Positions 36,366 to 45,800 of a DNA stretch of 64,000 bases are shown here, one piece after another. The stretch is from positions 1 to 64,000 of the forward strand of contig JAJTDU010000005.1 of assembly GCA_021298725.1 (NCBI GenBank), in the 5' to 3' direction. Origin of the DNA: Verrucomicrobiaceae bacterium (GTDB taxonomy: Bacteria; Verrucomicrobiota; Verrucomicrobiia; Verrucomicrobiales; Verrucomicrobiaceae). Every line of letters begins with the position of its first letter. The first letter of the stretch is position 1. A program made the translations under genes and the position numbers. Below the pieces are notes generated by a model. That model had not been told where the DNA came from. It did not search any database and saw only the letters and a list, made by a program, of their open reading frames with translations.

Positions 36366-37586
36366 ATGTCCCGCTCTTACATCTTCTCGTCCGAGTCCGT
36401 CGGCGAAGGCCATCCTGACAAAGTTGCCGATACCATCTCCGACGCCATCCTCGACGCCTGCCTCAAGATCGACCTGAAAAGCCGCGTCGCCTGCGAAACC
36501 TTCGTGAAGAGCAATGTCGTCGTCGTCGGTGGTGAGATCACCATTCCGAAGCTCCAGAACAAAAAGCTCGGCACCACCAAGCCCATCGACGAGGTCATCA
36601 ACGTCGGCCAGGTCATCCGTGACGCCATTCGCGGCATCGGTTACACGAATGTGGACGATGTTTTCCACGCCGACCAGATCTTCATCAACAACTACCTCAC
36701 CATCCAGAGCCCCGACATCGCTCAGGGCGTGGACGCCGCGGAAGCCGAAGGCAAAAAGCACGGCGAACAGGGCGCTGGCGACCAGGGCATCATGTTTGGT
36801 TATGCCTGCAATGAAACGCCCGAGCTCATGCCCGCGCCGATCATGTTTGCCCACCGCCTCGGCCGTGAGCTGACCCGCATCCGCAAAGCTGGCAAGCTCG
36901 CCAAGTGGCTCCGCCCGGACGCCAAGTCCCAGGTCTCCGTCGAATACGTCGATGGCAAGCCCACCCGCATCGTGAACGTCGTCATCTCCACCCAGCACAC
37001 CGCGGACGTGAGCCACGCCGAGATCGAGAAGTTCTGCATCGAGCAGGTCATCAAGAAGGTCCTGCCGAAGAACATGCTCACCAAGGACACCGAGTATCTC
37101 ATCAACCCGACCGGCAAGTTCGTCGTCGGTGGCCCGCAGGGCGACAGCGGCCTCACCGGCCGTAAAATCATCGTCGATAGCTACGGCGGCATGGGCCGTC
37201 ACGGCGGTGGTGCCTTCTCCGGCAAAGATCCGTCCAAAGTGGACCGCAGCGCCGCCTACATGGGCCGCTGGGTCGCCAAGAACGTCGTCGCCGCCGGCCT
37301 CGCCGCGAAATGCGAAGTGCAGTTCGCCTACGCCATCGGTCACCCGCTTCCCGTGAGCGTCCACATCGACAGCTTCGGCACCGGCACCATCAGCGACGAC
37401 ATGATCCTCGCCGCCGTGCTCAAAGTGTTCTCCTTCAAGCCTGCCGACATCGTCAAGCAGCTCAACCTCCTCCGCCCGATCTACTCGAAGACCACCAACT
37501 ACGGTCACTTCGGCAAGATCGACGACAAGGACATCACCTGGGAGCTCACCAACAAGGCCGACGCCCTCAAGAAAGCCGCGAAGTAA
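36366..37586 (+). CDS. metK: S-adenosylmethionine synthetase
   Basis: Start ATG 36366 ([20 protein letters not shown]); the ORF track begins 12 codons too early, inside the operator-like site. About 406 residues. The family signatures are intact: [16 protein letters not shown] (ATP site), [20 protein letters not shown] (phosphate-binding loop) and [15 protein letters not shown]. The enzyme makes SAM from methionine and ATP; sahH in this window disposes of the SAH formed when SAM is used. Strong, biased codon use (GAC/AAG/CTC) suggests high expression. A strong terminator follows. Confidence 0.97.
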   Translation: MSRSYIFSSESVGEGHPDKVADTISDAILDACLKIDLKSRVACETFVKSNVVVVGGEITIPKLQNKKLGTTKPIDEVINVGQVIRDAIRGIGYTNVDDVFHADQIFINNYLTIQSPDIAQGVDAAEAEGKKHGEQGAGDQGIMFGYACNETPELMPAPIMFAHRLGRELTRIRKAGKLAKWLRPDAKSQVSVEYVDGKPTRIVNVVISTQHTADVSHAEIEKFCIEQVIKKVLPKNMLTKDTEYLINPTGKFVVGGPQGDSGLTGRKIIVDSYGGMGRHGGGAFSGKDPSKVDRSAAYMGRWVAKNVVAAGLAAKCEVQFAYAIGHPLPVSVHIDSFGTGTISDDMILAAVLKVFSFKPADIVKQLNLLRPIYSKTTNYGHFGKIDDKDITWELTNKADALKKAAK

Positions 37587-37612
37587 TTCGCCGCGATCCT
37601 TAAACCATCACG

Positions 37613-37645
37613 AAAGCCGCGCAGCGACCCTGCGCGGCTTTTTTC
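37613..37645 (+). terminator. intrinsic terminator after metK
   Basis: GCCGCGCAG pairs with CTGCGCGGC over a 5-nt loop and is followed by TTTTTT, 30 nt after the metK stop. On the other strand the leading AAAG gives no T-run of note, so it acts mainly for metK. Confidence 0.9.
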
Positions 37646-37785
37646 TGCACCACGATCCCGGCAGCTGCTGCCTGGCGAGTCCGCCACACTTTCGTTCCAC
37701 GCTGACGCAGAAAACGCCTCGTAACGGCCTCCAGCGGTTGTTTCGCTTTCGAGCTTCACTGACGCAGGAAGACTCGTGCGTCTGC

Positions 37786-39705
37786 TCAAAACCCTGTCCG
37801 CGTCGGTTTGGAGCCGTTTTTCGATTTTAGCTCGATCCAGTCGATCTCGACCGGTGTGTCCTGCATCGGCAAATATAGTCGCACAATGCCCAGCGGGCCT
37901 TCAGCAGGCAGTTCGACGCTGATTTCCTCCCAGTCGCCGCCTTTCAGCGTGAAATCGATGCGCTGTTCTTTGCTTCCCGCACCGCCTGGGAGCCAGTCGA
38001 AGTGGCTGGAGCCGGCTTTGGCCTTGATGCGAAATTTCGCAGTCGTGGGGCCGCTGTGTTTGCCTGCGGAGAAACCCAGGAAGCACGCAGAGCCGATGTT
38101 GGTGAGGCGTAAGATGCCTTCTTTGACGGACGCTTGGCAATCGCGGGCCTTCCAGCCTTGCAGTGCAGGATCGCCGTCGTCCTTGCCTTTGGCGGCGGAT
38201 TTCGCGGGTACTTTGGCCTTGCCCTTCGGCTGCTGCTTGCCTTCGAGTTCGGGGCGATACTTCGCCGGATCAAAGGCCGGGTTCGGCACGGGCACAACGG
38301 CCTTCGTGTCGGTGAGAAAGCCTGCGATCAAAGCATCGAGTTCGGCCACGAGTTCGGGCTTCTGCGCGGCGAGGTTGTTTTTTTCGCCGAGATCCTCGCG
38401 CAGGTTGAAGAGCAGGTGACGATGCGCGCCCTTTTCGCCGCCGTGGAAGATGCGGATGAGCTTCCAGTCATCGCGATGCACCGAAACGGCCGGCGGCAGC
38501 CAATCTGGCACGCCAGGATTGTGCGGGAAGTATTGGAAGACCGCTTTGCCAGCCAGCGCATCGCCCTTCAGCGCAGGAAGGATGCTGTGGCCGTCGAAAG
38601 TAGCCGTCTCGCTCCGCGAGACGAGCTGAGGGCTTTCTTTAGCGGATGGAGTTTTCGATGAATTGGCAGCTTTGTTTGCTGGCGAAGCGCTTTGCTCATC
38701 TCGCGGAGCGAGATGGCTACTTTGCAAGCCCTCGAGCAGCGTGGGATAATAGTCCTCGCTTTGGATGATCGCATCGCTGCGGCTGCCCGGTTGGGCGATT
38801 CCAGGCCACACCACGACACCAGGCACGCGTGTGCCGCCTTCAAACATCGTCGCCTTGCCGCCGCGCAGCGGGCGGTTGCTGGTAGGCGTGGTGCCATCGA
38901 CTTCGTTGTACATGTTCCCGCCATTGTCGGCGGTGAAGATGATGATCGTGTTGTCGGCCAGCTTCAGCCGGTCGAGGCCATCGAGCAGCGTGCCGATGGC
39001 GTCGTCCATGCTCTGGATCATCGCCGCGTAGGTCGGGCTGCGCTGCGCGTCCTTAGGGTCGATTCGACCACGATGCGTCTCGATGTTCGCCTTCTTCGCA
39101 TCAAAGGGCGCATGCACACTGAACATCCAGTAGTTCAGGTAAAACGGCTTCGCTTTCTGCTGCTCGATCCACTTCACCGCCTCCGCCGCCGGTCCCGGAT
39201 GATGCGGCAGATCAAAATCAAAACCCTGCTGCAGCGGCGAATACGGTTCCGGCCCGAGGTGCCACTTGCCAAAATGCGCCGTCGCATAGCCCGCGTCCTT
39301 CAGCGTCTCCGCCAGCGTGCGATACTCCGTCTTCAACCGCGTCACGGGATCAGGCATGATCGCCTTCTGATCCGCTGGAGCCTTCTTGCCCGTCGTCGCC
39401 TGCAAAACGACCCGCGGCTCGTGGCAGTTCGGCACCGTGATGCCCGTGCGTGCCGGACTTTGCCCCGTGAGCAACGCCGACCGCGTCGGCGAACATAGCG
39501 GACTGGCCGAATACGCCCGCGTGAACGTCATCCCGCGCTTTGCGAGCCTCTCGACGTTCGGCGTCTGGTAATACGTCGTCGTGCCGTAAAGCGTCGTGTC
39601 ACTCCAGCCGAGATCGTCGGCGAGAATGACGATGACGTTCGGCTGCGCCGCGAAAGCGGAGAGCGACGAGCCAAGGGAGAAAAGAAAGAGAAGAGAGCGA
39701 AGCAT
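37786..39705 (-). CDS. secreted Cys-type sulfatase
   Basis: A 639-residue protein with signal peptide ([19 protein letters not shown]) and the arylsulfatase fold: metal site [14 protein letters not shown], the formylglycine motif [11 protein letters not shown] at about residue 72, HFGKWHLG, and [11 protein letters not shown]. Such enzymes remove sulfate from sulfated polysaccharides; the Cys form needs maturation by an FGE or anSME. A C-terminal beta-domain (about 515-635) follows. Two oddities: the loop between [11 protein letters not shown] and EAVKWIEQ is some 30-40 residues shorter than usual, in frame, and about 42 residues before [12 protein letters not shown] come from an inserted inverted repeat. 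Confidence 0.92.
   Translation of the reverse strand: MLRSLLFLFSLGSSLSAFAAQPNVIVILADDLGWSDTTLYGTTTYYQTPNVERLAKRGMTFTRAYSASPLCSPTRSALLTGQSPARTGITVPNCHEPRVVLQATTGKKAPADQKAIMPDPVTRLKTEYRTLAETLKDAGYATAHFGKWHLGPEPYSPLQQGFDFDLPHHPGPAAEAVKWIEQQKAKPFYLNYWMFSVHAPFDAKKANIETHRGRIDPKDAQRSPTYAAMIQSMDDAIGTLLDGLDRLKLADNTIIIFTADNGGNMYNEVDGTTPTSNRPLRGGKATMFEGGTRVPGVVVWPGIAQPGSRSDAIIQSEDYYPTLLEGLQSSHLAPRDEQSASPANKAANSSKTPSAKESPQLVSRSETATFDGHSILPALKGDALAGKAVFQYFPHNPGVPDWLPPAVSVHRDDWKLIRIFHGGEKGAHRHLLFNLREDLGEKNNLAAQKPELVAELDALIAGFLTDTKAVVPVPNPAFDPAKYRPELEGKQQPKGKAKVPAKSAAKGKDDGDPALQGWKARDCQASVKEGILRLTNIGSACFLGFSAGKHSGPTTAKFRIKAKAGSSHFDWLPGGAGSKEQRIDFTLKGGDWEEISVELPAEGPLGIVRLYLPMQDTPVEIDWIELKSKNGSKPTRTGF
38597..38723. 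repeat. in-frame pair of inverted repeats inside the sulfatase gene
   Basis: AAAGTAGCCGTCTCGCTCCG at the left end is mirrored by the complement at the right end (CGGAGCGAGATGGCTACTTT), each copy itself a small palindrome (TCTCGCTCCGCGAGA). The 127-nt insert is read through in the sulfatase frame, giving [18 protein letters not shown] and [13 protein letters not shown] between the usual YYPTLLEGL and [12 protein letters not shown]. Confidence 0.75.
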
Positions 39706-39859
39706 CGCGGCCTGAAACGTCGTCCGCGGCCAGACATTCCGGCAAAGTCACTTATGACGCATCCGAGCAAGCATCAGAAGAAGGTGCCAAACTGCGAAGC
39801 CGCCTTTGCCATCTTCAGTCGGCAAAACCACGACTCCGCTCGGAGTCATCATGCTGATC

Positions 39860-40195
39860 TCATTGAACCCTTTGATTGCGTTTGGCTAATCTCACCAAGT
39901 GCACACGGGCGAGCATCCGCTCTTCACTTGCTACGCGGAGAGCGATGACGGCATCCATTGGCGGAAGCTGGAACTCGGTTTGCACGAGTTCAAAGGCTCG
40001 AAGGCGAAAAACAACGTCATCCCGCATGGCAAGATGGGGAAGGTGAATCCCGATGGCGGTCATCCAGCCGTCTTCAAAGACGAAAACCCCAACGCGCCTG
40101 CCGATGCGAAATACAAAACCGTCGTGCGCTCAAACTCGCCGAAGGGGCTGCTCGCGCTGAAGGACGCGGATCTTTACTCGATCAAGTTTGAGTAG
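39860..40195 (+). pseudogene. fragment of a beta-propeller glycosidase-like gene
   Basis: The ORF reads HPLFTCYAESDDGIHWRKLELGLHEFKGSKAKNNVI and later FKDENPNAPADAKYKTVV and SPKGLLALKDADLYSIKFE. This is the middle of a long propeller protein (GH43/GH32-like, common in Planctomycetes and Verrucomicrobia) that normally runs to 450 residues or more. Both the signal peptide with the first blades and the C-terminal blades are missing, and the start is only a GTG without a ribosome site. It overlaps the 3' end of the converging acyltransferase gene by 14 nt. A decayed remnant, not likely a working gene. Confidence 0.7.
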
Positions 40196-41780
40196 CCAGC
40201 GTGTGGCGGTGCTTTCGTCCGTTCAGCAGTGCGCCGATCCAGGTGTAGCGCACCAGATATTCGTAGCTGACCAGCAGCAGCGCAAAGACAGCGCCACAGA
40301 CCAACAAGAACTTCCACGCGGCAGCCAGCGGCCAGTCACGCACCCAAAGCTGCGCCGCGATGACGAGCGGCAGGTGCGCGAGATACATCCAGTAGGAGGC
40401 ATCGGACAGATAGCGAATCCAGGGCCGCTCCTGCGACACGAAGCGACGAAACAGGCCCATCATCGCCGCGCTCATCATCCAGACGTAGATGACTTGAAGC
40501 AGGATGGCCATGCCGCGCAGCTTTGCAGATCCGTAGGTCAGTGAGAGGCCGGCAGGATAAACCACGAGTAGCGCAAGCGGCCATATCAACCACCAGCGGC
40601 GGCCCAGCCTGCCTTCGTGATCCTGGCTGTCAAAGTACAGCGCTCCGTAGCCAAAAAAGAGGGCGTAGTAGGCCAGCAGATGCAGCGGTGGCAAAATGCT
40701 CGATGACGTGTCTGGGCCGAAATTCGGCATCGCACGGCCCATGCACCATGCAGGGATCAAAGTGAGCGGCACCAACCAGAGACCACTCAGCGGAGAAGTC
40801 ACCCAGCGACGCGGCGCAGGTTTCCATCCGATGCGATTGGCGATCCAAGCGCACATGGAAAAGCCCGCCACCATCCAGCAGAGGAACCACAGGAACCAAA
40901 GATGACTGAAAATCGGCATCTGTGTCAAAAACAGCCAGATCGCCAACACAGGGCGTGGTCTGGCTTCCTTCGCGTCTCCACCAAGCATCTCACGCACTTC
41001 CGAGCGGCCCTGCATGAGAACTTCCCTCTCCACCGGCACTTTCATGATCCTGGCGATGAATTGCGTCACGCCCCAGTCCGCCAGCGTCGCATCCAGAGCC
41101 GTCTCGCCACGCTCGTTTTTCATCTTGGCATCAGCACCCACCTTCAGCAGCTCGCGGACGATGCTCGCACGACCCAGAAACGCCGCGCCATGCAAGGCAG
41201 TGCCACCATCACGATTCGTGCGCTTGGCATCGGCACCGCGCTGCACCAGCAGCTTGACGACTTCATCGCGCCCGAACATGGCCGCGTAGCTCAGCGGCGT
41301 CACGCCCAGCACGGGATCAGGCGCGTTCACATCCGTGCCGTCATCCAGGAGGCGACGCACAAGGTCATGATCCCCTACCGCGCAGGCTTTCCACAAGGTC
41401 GGCGGCCCCTTTTCAGCCCTGCTCTCCCCAGATCCTGCTGCGACCGCGCCAAGCCAGAACATCACCGGCACGATCGTCAGCGTGCCTAGCAGCAACGGCA
41501 GAAACACCCGTCTCAACCGGTGTTCGATCACCGCCCGTAGTCCACGCCGCCGCCAAAGCATCGCCGTGAAGAAGCCGCTCAAAACAAAAAACAGCGGCAT
41601 ACGAAAGCCATGCACGGCACTGGTCAGGATCTGAAACACACGACTCGTCTGTGAGTCCTGAACCATCCATGGCCCGCCCGTAAAGGATAGCGCCGCATGA
41701 AGAGCGATGCCCAGCAGCATCGCAAATGCCCTCAGGGCATCGAGATCGTGGCGGCGGCTAGAGGCGGGCGGGAGTTCCAT
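40182..41780 (-). CDS. acyltransferase-3 family membrane protein with nested ankyrin repeats
   Basis: A 532-residue protein. Residues 10-110 are the start of an acyltransferase-3 (OpgC/MdoC-like) membrane domain: RRHDLDALRAFAMLLGIALHA with the conserved His/Arg, and MPLFFVLSGFFTAMLWRRRG. Residues about 125-240 are ankyrin repeats (VRRLLDDGTDVNAPDPVLGVTPLSYAAMFG, VVKLLVQRGADAKRTNRDGGTALHGAAFLG, IVRELLKVGADAKMKNERGETAL). From 270 the membrane domain resumes (HLWFLWFLCWMVAGF) with seven or more helices. The ankyrin block thus sits in a loop inside the transferase. Probably O-acylates a glycan; the ankyrin part may bind a partner. Confidence 0.85.
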   Translation of the reverse strand: MELPPASSRRHDLDALRAFAMLLGIALHAALSFTGGPWMVQDSQTSRVFQILTSAVHGFRMPLFFVLSGFFTAMLWRRRGLRAVIEHRLRRVFLPLLLGTLTIVPVMFWLGAVAAGSGESRAEKGPPTLWKACAVGDHDLVRRLLDDGTDVNAPDPVLGVTPLSYAAMFGRDEVVKLLVQRGADAKRTNRDGGTALHGAAFLGRASIVRELLKVGADAKMKNERGETALDATLADWGVTQFIARIMKVPVEREVLMQGRSEVREMLGGDAKEARPRPVLAIWLFLTQMPIFSHLWFLWFLCWMVAGFSMCAWIANRIGWKPAPRRWVTSPLSGLWLVPLTLIPAWCMGRAMPNFGPDTSSSILPPLHLLAYYALFFGYGALYFDSQDHEGRLGRRWWLIWPLALLVVYPAGLSLTYGSAKLRGMAILLQVIYVWMMSAAMMGLFRRFVSQERPWIRYLSDASYWMYLAHLPLVIAAQLWVRDWPLAAAWKFLLVCGAVFALLLVSYEYLVRYTWIGALLNGRKHRHTLATQT

Positions 41781-41829
41781 GGAGTGACCTCGTAAACTGC
41801 TGTGCAGAGCCGAGGTTTCGCGTTTGTTT

Positions 41830-42678
41830 TCAGCGTTTCAGCCCGAGCAGCTTCAAACTGTCGCGGTGAATCATCGCCTCGATCTGCGTCATATCCAGAC
41901 GCGGTAGCTTGGTGCCTTCCAGCATGTCGTTGAGCTTGCGGATGCCGTCGATGCTCGCGTTCACCGTGGTGAAGGGGAAATCGGTGCCGAAAAGCAGCTT
42001 GTTCCAAACGCCGTATTCTTGAGCGAGCATGAGCGAATTATAAAGCTGCCATGGCCGATAATGCAGTGCGCTGACATCCGCGAAGACGTTTTCGTGCTTT
42101 CGGATCGTCACGATGCATTCGCCTTCATAAGGGTGCCCAAGATGAGCGAGAATGATCTTCATGCCAGGGTGCTTCAGAGCGACGGGTTCGATCAATCGTG
42201 GAAGCGTGAACGCCAGCGGTGCCTGCGTGATAAACGTCGTGCCCATGTGCAGCAGCACCGGCAGGCTTTTCGCCTCCGCATATTGCCATAGCGGCTCCAG
42301 TTTTGGATCATCCGGGCTGAAGCCCGCATACATCGGCATCAGCTTGATCCCGCGCAGCCCCAGTTCCTCGCAGCCCATGCGCATCTCGCGTTCCCAGCCC
42401 TCCTGCGTCGGGTCCAGCGCCATGAAGCCGATCAAACGCCGCGCATCCCGCGCCACATACTCGGCCACCGTTTTGTCATCGACCCACAGGCCACTGAGCT
42501 TTGACTTGCCGCCGAAAACGATCGTTGTGGTGTCATCGGGTGCCGTGGCGCGGTAGGCCTCATAGGTCGCGCTCATGTCCACCTTGACTCCCGGTCGCGC
42601 ACGACCCGCTTGATGGATGAAGTCGGCGGAGAAGTCGGCAGGAAAGTTCCAGGCGTGGGAGTGAACGTCGATGATCAT
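41830..42678 (-). CDS. amidohydrolase-2 family metal-dependent hydrolase
   Basis: A 282-residue TIM-barrel hydrolase or decarboxylase of the Amidohydro_2 family. Metal ligands can be followed: the N-terminal HxH in MIIDVHSHAWNF, a His in LPVLLHMGTTF, the His of IILAHLGHPYEGE, and the Asp in LLFGTDFPFTTVNAS. No signal peptide, so cytoplasmic. Relatives act on aromatic acids or lactones; substrate here unknown. Divergent from the large planctomycete-type cytochrome gene. Confidence 0.88.
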   Translation of the reverse strand: MIIDVHSHAWNFPADFSADFIHQAGRARPGVKVDMSATYEAYRATAPDDTTTIVFGGKSKLSGLWVDDKTVAEYVARDARRLIGFMALDPTQEGWEREMRMGCEELGLRGIKLMPMYAGFSPDDPKLEPLWQYAEAKSLPVLLHMGTTFITQAPLAFTLPRLIEPVALKHPGMKIILAHLGHPYEGECIVTIRKHENVFADVSALHYRPWQLYNSLMLAQEYGVWNKLLFGTDFPFTTVNASIDGIRKLNDMLEGTKLPRLDMTQIEAMIHRDSLKLLGLKR

Positions 42679-42812
42679 GGTCGATGAAAATAGAAAGCTG
42701 CACGTTTTCCATTTCCTTCATCCTTTCGTCATCATCGGGATCGCCATGGCCAGACGGGTGCGGCGCAGCGCGTCGATGGCGGGCAACCATGGCAGGATAT
42801 TACCATTTTTTG

Positions 42813-45800
42813 ATGGCAATGACACACAGAGGCCGGTCGGCTCGCAGCGTTGGTTTGGAGGTGAACCATCTTCCCATCATCGCCACGACCACTTTCCTGC
42901 TTCTTGCGGGTGAGGCAGCTCTAAGCGCCGATGACCTGTTCTCATCGAAAATCGAACCGCTGCTCAAACAGCGCTGCTTTGAATGCCATTCGCATGAGAA
43001 GAAGATCAAAGGTGGTCTCGCGCTCGATTCGAAGAGCGGCTGGGAAAAGGGCGGGGAGAGCGGCCCGGTGATCTTTCCGGGCAAACCGGAGGCGAGTTTG
43101 CTCATCCAGGCGGTGAGTCATGTGGAGAAGGACCTCAAGATGCCGCCGAAGAAGATGCTGCCTGCATCCGAAATCGCGCTGCTCACCGAGTGGGTGCGTC
43201 AGGGAGCACCTGATCCGCGCGTGGCAGCCCAATCGACCACGCTTGCCGCCGATGATGCCTGGGAAGCGGAGTTTCAGAAGCGTCTCGACTGGTGGAGCCT
43301 CAAACCGATGCGCCCCGCCACCAGCGGAAGCGTGGACGCCTTCATCCAAGCCGCTCAAACGGCCGCCGGACTCGAAATGACTCCGCAGGCCGCGCCGGAG
43401 GTGCTGCGTCGTCGTTTAAGCTTCGTGCTCACCGGCTTACCGCCGTCCGACAGGTCGGACAGGTCCAACCTGTCTGACGATGTCGATCATCTTCTCGCCT
43501 CACCGCACTTCGGCGAACACTTCGCCCGCCACTGGATGGATGTCGTGCGCTACACGGACACCTACGGCTACGAATGGGACAATCCCGCCAAAGGTTCCCA
43601 CGAATACCGCGACTACCTCATCCGCGCCTTCAACGAAGACATCGGCTTCGATCAACTCCTGCGTGAACAACTCGCCGGAGACCTCCTGCCGAAGCCACGC
43701 ATCCACGCGAAGGCGCAGACCAACGAAAGCCTCATCGGGCCGATGTTTTACCATCTCGGCGAGCATCGCCACGGCAGCAGCCTCATGTTCAACGGCATCC
43801 ATCAGGAGATGGTGAACAACAAGATCGACGCCTTCTCGAAGGCCTTCCTCGCCACCACCGTCGCCTGCGCCCGTTGCCACGATCACAAGCTCGAAGCCGT
43901 CTCGCAGCGCGACTACTACGCGCTCGCCGCCATGTTCACCACGCCGCGCTGGACCTCGCGCGTCATTGATGCTCCAGACAAGAACGCCGCCGCCATCGCG
44001 CAGCTCAAACAACTGCGCCAAGGCATCCGCGGTGAACTCGCCGCGCTCTGGACAAGGAAAGGCGCTTTCCAAGCGCCCACACTCAAAGCTTGGGCGGTTC
44101 AAAACCGCCCCTCCTTGGAAAACGCGAAGCCGCAGGACATCGCGTATCCGCTGGCCCGCCTGCTGAATGACACGCTGTGGCTCACACCCCAAAATCTACG
44201 TGCCACAGCACAGCACACGACCTTCATCATCGACAAAGATCACTCCATTCTCGCCACAGGCACCACGCCGGACAAAGACAGCTACACGGTGAACTTCACC
44301 ACCGAGCCAGGCGCAGTCAGCGAGATGCAGCTTGCAGCGCTCACGCATCCCACCTTGCCCGAGCGCGGCCCGGGTCGCACGAATCGCGGCAACTTCGTGC
44401 TCAATGACCTCCGCATCGAATTGAAGCCTCGCCTCGCCGATGGCAGCACGGGCGCAGCGAAGCAAATCAAGCTCGCCACCGCACGCGCCAGCTATGCGCA
44501 GCCCGGCTACGAAGTGGAAGGCCTGCTGAAGCCTGCCACAGGCCGCCGAGGCTGGGCAGTGGGACTCGCACCGCAGAGCATGGATCACACCGCGCGTTTC
44601 ACCTTCACCGAGGCCGTCGAACTACCGCATGGCGGCGACTGGACGATCACGCTGGACCACTCGTATGGCACCGATCATCTGCTGGGGCGCTTCCGCATTT
44701 CGATGGGCCGCGAAGTGGCCTCGACCACCGATGCTGCTCAAACCGCTCGCTGGCAGGAACTGGCCGCCGAATGGCAAAAAGCTCGCGAAACGGCAAAAAC
44801 AAGGAACGGCGCTTTTCAAGCGCCCTGGGCGATCACCAACCGCCCTTCCATGGGTTGGGTCTTTGAAGGCGAAGGCATCGAAAATGGCCAAACCGACGAC
44901 GGCACGCCCCTCATCGCCCTCGGGGGCGAAAACGTCGTCGCAGGCTTGTTGCCGCGTGGCTGGCATTCGCACGCTTTGAGCTCGAAACTGCCCGGAAGCC
45001 TGCGCATGCCGCCGCAGCATCTCGTTCCAGGCAAGTTCGTGAGCCTTAACCTCGCTGGAGGCGAGTTTGGCGGTCATCTCGTCGTCGATGACCACGCCTT
45101 CCAAAACGAAACCATCGCGTTTTACACGAACCCCAAGCCGCATTGGCGCTCCTACACCGACGCCGAGCTAAAAAACGGAGCGCAGCAGGTCACCATCGAG
45201 TTTTGCACCTCCTCGCTGAATCCGAACTTCCCGCCACGCACCGGTTTGGCCAAGGGCCTCAAAAACGACGATTTCGGCCACGACAAACGAAGCTGGCTCA
45301 GCATCACCGGCATCGTCACGCATGACACCGCCGGCACGCCGCAAGATGAACTCGATGCCTTCGCCAGTTTGTATCCCAACCAGGCCGCCACGCCTTGGGA
45401 AAGCATCGCCGCGTGGTTCAATGCCGCCGTGAGCCGCTGGTGCGAAAATAAACCCCTTCCTGGCGACCGTGAAGTGCTCGATTGGCTCATCGCGAATGGC
45501 TTGCTGCCCAACAAAGCTGAATCCAGCACTAAGCTCGCACAATTCATCGCCGACTATCGCCGCATCGAGTCCGGCATCGCCTTCCCACGCACGGTGAACA
45601 GCATGGACGAGCGCGATGTGATGCCCGTGAAGTATCCGCTCAACGTCCGCGGCAACGTGGACACCACCGGCGAGCTCATTGAGCCCGCCTCAATGAAAAT
45701 GCTGCATGGCGAACGCATCACCAACCGCCTCGCCCTCGCCGAATCGCTGCTGCATCCCGAGCATCCGCTCACCGCCCGTGTCTATGTGAACCGCGTGTGG

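Noticed and set aside
36252-37508. 418-residue minus-strand ORF
   Set aside because: Exact antisense of metK with shadow composition.
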